Part shown: piece by piece, positions 61,548 through 64,000 of the stretch
Layout: each line of letters begins with the position of its first letter
Numbering within the stretch: position 1 is the stretch's first letter
Source of the DNA: Branchipolynoe longqiensis
Taxonomy: Eukaryota > Annelida > Polychaeta > Phyllodocida > Polynoidae
Direction: 5' to 3'
Assembly: GCA_030323885.1 (NCBI GenBank)
Contig: CM059198.1
Span: 7,958,086-8,022,085 of the forward strand
DNA: 64,000 bases
The notes under the pieces: model-generated
Database searches by the model: none
Seen by the model: the letters and a program-made list of their open reading frames with translations, nothing else
Told to the model about the DNA's origin: nothing
Position numbers and translations under genes: made by a program

Positions 61548-64000
61548 GATGTGACCTTAGATGTTGCTAGGGGGGAACACTCCAACACACAATCTAAGGG
61601 AACTCTATCGCTGTGCTCTTTCTTCCCCTTGCAGCTTTGACACAACTACTTGGTTGAGGTCCTACCTCCCGGCCCCTTCACACCACCCCTTCCTGATATG
61701 ACCTTACATGATGCTAGGACGTAAAACTCCAACAATCAAACAAACAAACATGTTACCTAGCTGTGTCCTTTGTCTGCAGCTTTGACACAGATACTTGGTT
61801 AAGGTCCTAACTCCCGGCCCCGTCACACCACCCCTTCCTGATATGACCTTACGTGATGCTAGGACATAAAACTCCAACAACCAAACAAACAAACATGTCA
61901 CCTAGCTGTGTCCTTTGTCTGCAGCTTTGACACAGATACTTGGTTAAGATCCTACCTCCCGGCCCCGTCACACCGCCCCTTCCTGATATGACCTTAAATG
62001 ATGCAAGGACGTAAAACTCCAACAACCAAACAAACAAACATGTCACCTAGCTGTGTCCTTTGTCTGCAGCTTTGACATGGATACTTGGTTGAGGTCCTAA
62101 CTCCTGCCCCCGTCACACCGCCCCTTCCTGATATGACCTTACGTGATGCTAGGACGTAAAACTCCAACAAGCAAACAAACAAACATGTCACCTAGCTGTG
62201 TCCTTTGTCTGCAGGTTTGACCCGGATACTTGGTTAAGGTCCTACCTCCCGGCCCAGTCACACCACCCCTTCCTGATATAACCTTACGTGATGCTAGGAC
62301 GTAAAACTCCAACAACCAAACAGACAAACATGTCACCTAGCTGTGTCCTTTGTCTGCAGGTTTGACCCGGATACTTGGTTAAGGTCCTACCTCCCGGCCC
62401 AGTCACACCACCCCTTCCTGATATGACCTTAAATGATGCAAGGACGTAAAACTCCAACAACCAAACAAACAAACATGTCACCTAGCTGTGTCCTTTGTCT
62501 GCAGGTTTGACCCGGATACTTGGTTAAGGTCCTACCTCCCGGCCCCGTCACACCGCCCCTTCCTGATATGACCTTAAATGATGCAAGGACATAAAACTCC
62601 AACAACCAAACAAACAAACATGTCACCTAGCTGTGTCCTTTGTCTGCAGCTTTGACACGGATACTTGGTTAAGGTCCTACCTCCCGGCCCCGTCACACCC
62701 CCCCTTCCTGATATGACCTTAAATGATGCTAGGACGTAAAACTCCAACAACCAAACAAACAAACATGTCACCTAGCTGTGTCCTTTGTCTGCAGCTTTGA
62801 CATGGATACTTGGTTAAGGTCCTACCTCCCGGCCCCGTCACACCACCCCTTCCTGATATGACCTTACGTGATGCTAGGATGTAAAACTCCAACAACCAAA
62901 CAAGCAAACATGTCACCTAGCTGTGTCCTTTGTCTGCAGCTTTGACACAGATACTTGGTTAAGGTCCTACCTCCCGGCCCTGTCACACCGCCCCTTCCTG
63001 ATATGACCTTAAATGATGCAAGGACGTAAAACTCCAACAACCAAACAAGCAAACATGTCACCTAGCTGTGTCCTTTGTCTGCAGCTTTGACACGGATACT
63101 TGGTTAAGGTCCTACCTCCCGGCCCCGTCACACCCCCCCTTCCTGATATGACCTTAAATGATGCTAGGACGTAAAACTCCAACAACCAAACAAACAAACA
63201 TGTCACCTAGCTGTGTCCTTTGTCTGCAGCTTTGACACAGATACTTGGTTAAGGTCCTACCTCCCGGCCCCGTCACACCACCACTTCCTGATATGACCTT
63301 AAATGATGCAAGGACGTAAAACTCCAACAACCAAACAAACAAACATGTCACCTAGCTGTGTCCTTTGTCTGCAGGGTTGACACAGATACTTGGTTAAGGT
63401 CCTACCTCCCGGCCCCGTCACACCACCACTTCCTGATATGACCTTACGTGATGCTAGGACGTAAAACTCCAACAACCAAACAAACAAACATGTCACCTAG
63501 CTGTGTCCTTTGTCTGCAGCTTTGACATGGATACTTGGTTAAGGTCCTACCTCCCGGCCCCGTCACACCGCCCCTTCCTGATATGACCTTACGTGATGCT
63601 AGGACGTAAAACTCCAACAACCAAACAAACAAACATGTCACCTAGCTGTGTCCTTTGTCTGCAGCTTTGACACAGATACTTGGTTAAGGTCCTACCTCCC
63701 GGCCCTGTCACACCGCCCCTTCCTGATATGACCTTACGTGATGCTAGGACGTAAAACTCCAACAACCAAACAAACAAACATGTCACCTAGCTGTGTCCTT
63801 TGTCTGCAGGTTTGACCCGGATACTTGGTTAAGGTCCTACCTCCCGGCCCCGTCACACCGCCCCTTCCTGATATGACCTTACGTGATGCTAGGACGTAAA
63901 ACTCCAACAACCAAACAAACAAACATGTCACCTAGCTGTGTGCTGTGTCTGCAGCTTTGACATGGATACTTGGTTAAGGTCCTACCTCCCGGCCCCGTCA
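61548..64000. repeat. 145-bp satellite, about 17 units, open at right edge
   Basis: Strict 145-bp period. A diverged first unit at 61548-61692 is followed by ~16 very similar units. Each unit holds CCTGATATGACCTTACGTGA, TGCTAGGACGTAAAACTCCA and ACAAACAAACA, the SINE-A 3' end, followed by TGTCACCTAGCTGTGTCC, TTTGTCTGCAGCTTTGACAC, TACTTGGTTAAGGTCCTACC and CCCGGCCCCGTCACACC. Minus-strand 65-codon frames repeating every 145 bp are by-products. Confidence 0.96.

Noticed and set aside
61704..63931. Fifteen 65-codon minus-strand frames, one every 145 bp
   Set aside because: Same stretch of each satellite unit; 145 is not a multiple of 3 and the frames overlap unit borders.

Overview
The window is animal nuclear DNA made almost entirely of repeats. 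I found no intact protein-coding gene, rRNA gene or functional tRNA gene. The repeat content (non-LTR reverse transcriptase remains with short tandem 3' tails, tRNA-headed SINEs, many short TIR elements, long G-rich minisatellites) fits a large invertebrate genome. A marine lophotrochozoan, possibly a mollusc, is my guess from the general look of the repeats; that is weak inference.

Layout. 1-1.76 kb: a LINE ORF2 pseudogene with two frameshifts, whose tail runs into a 1 kb GTGGTGGCATGG-type minisatellite. 2.8-5.2 kb: SINE-A, an LTR-type miniature element (TRIM) with local amplification, then G-rich minisatellite. 5.3-13.8 kb: SINEs, a pogo-type MITE, Harbinger-like MITEs, a foldback element, a solo LTR, a complete TRIM and other MITEs. 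14-19 kb: an inverted minisatellite, an 8-bp GC minisatellite and a pair of opposed CTCF-like motifs. 19-23 kb: SINEs, LINE debris and an AT-rich block. 23.4-25.4 kb: two adjoining G-rich minisatellites. 26.5-43.6 kb: the densest MITE, TRIM and SINE nest, with fossil pogo transposase and CR1-like LINE pieces. 44-49 kb: G- and C-rich minisatellites. 49-52.4 kb: SINE, MITE, TRIM. 52.9-56.2 kb: two interleaved minisatellites (39 and 41 bp) containing a 1012-bp tandem duplication. 56.4-61.3 kb: MITEs and SINEs. 61.5-64 kb: a strict 145-bp satellite running off the right edge.

Main results. (1) A TRIM family of about 505 bp with TG...CA ends, 4-bp target duplications, a primer-binding site matching tRNA-His and a purine tract, whose 182-bp LTRs each carry a tRNA-like Pol III promoter cassette; five two-LTR copies in various states and one solo LTR are present. 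(2) At least four short-motif MITE families share one terminal block (...TCACAC) and 3-bp TWA duplications (Harbinger-like) but have unrelated interiors. (3) A ~430-bp non-autonomous repeat (family D) shares its last ~70 bp, including the final ORF2 codons and (ATG)n tail, with the LINE at 1-1760. (4) The 145-bp satellite was built from the 3' tail of SINE-A plus about 88 bp carrying a splice-acceptor-like sequence. Several nested insertions give a relative order: SINE-A is oldest, then TRIMs and MITEs.

Names such as SINE-A, SINE-E, family C, family D, MITE-3 and MITE-P are mine, for reference within this annotation.
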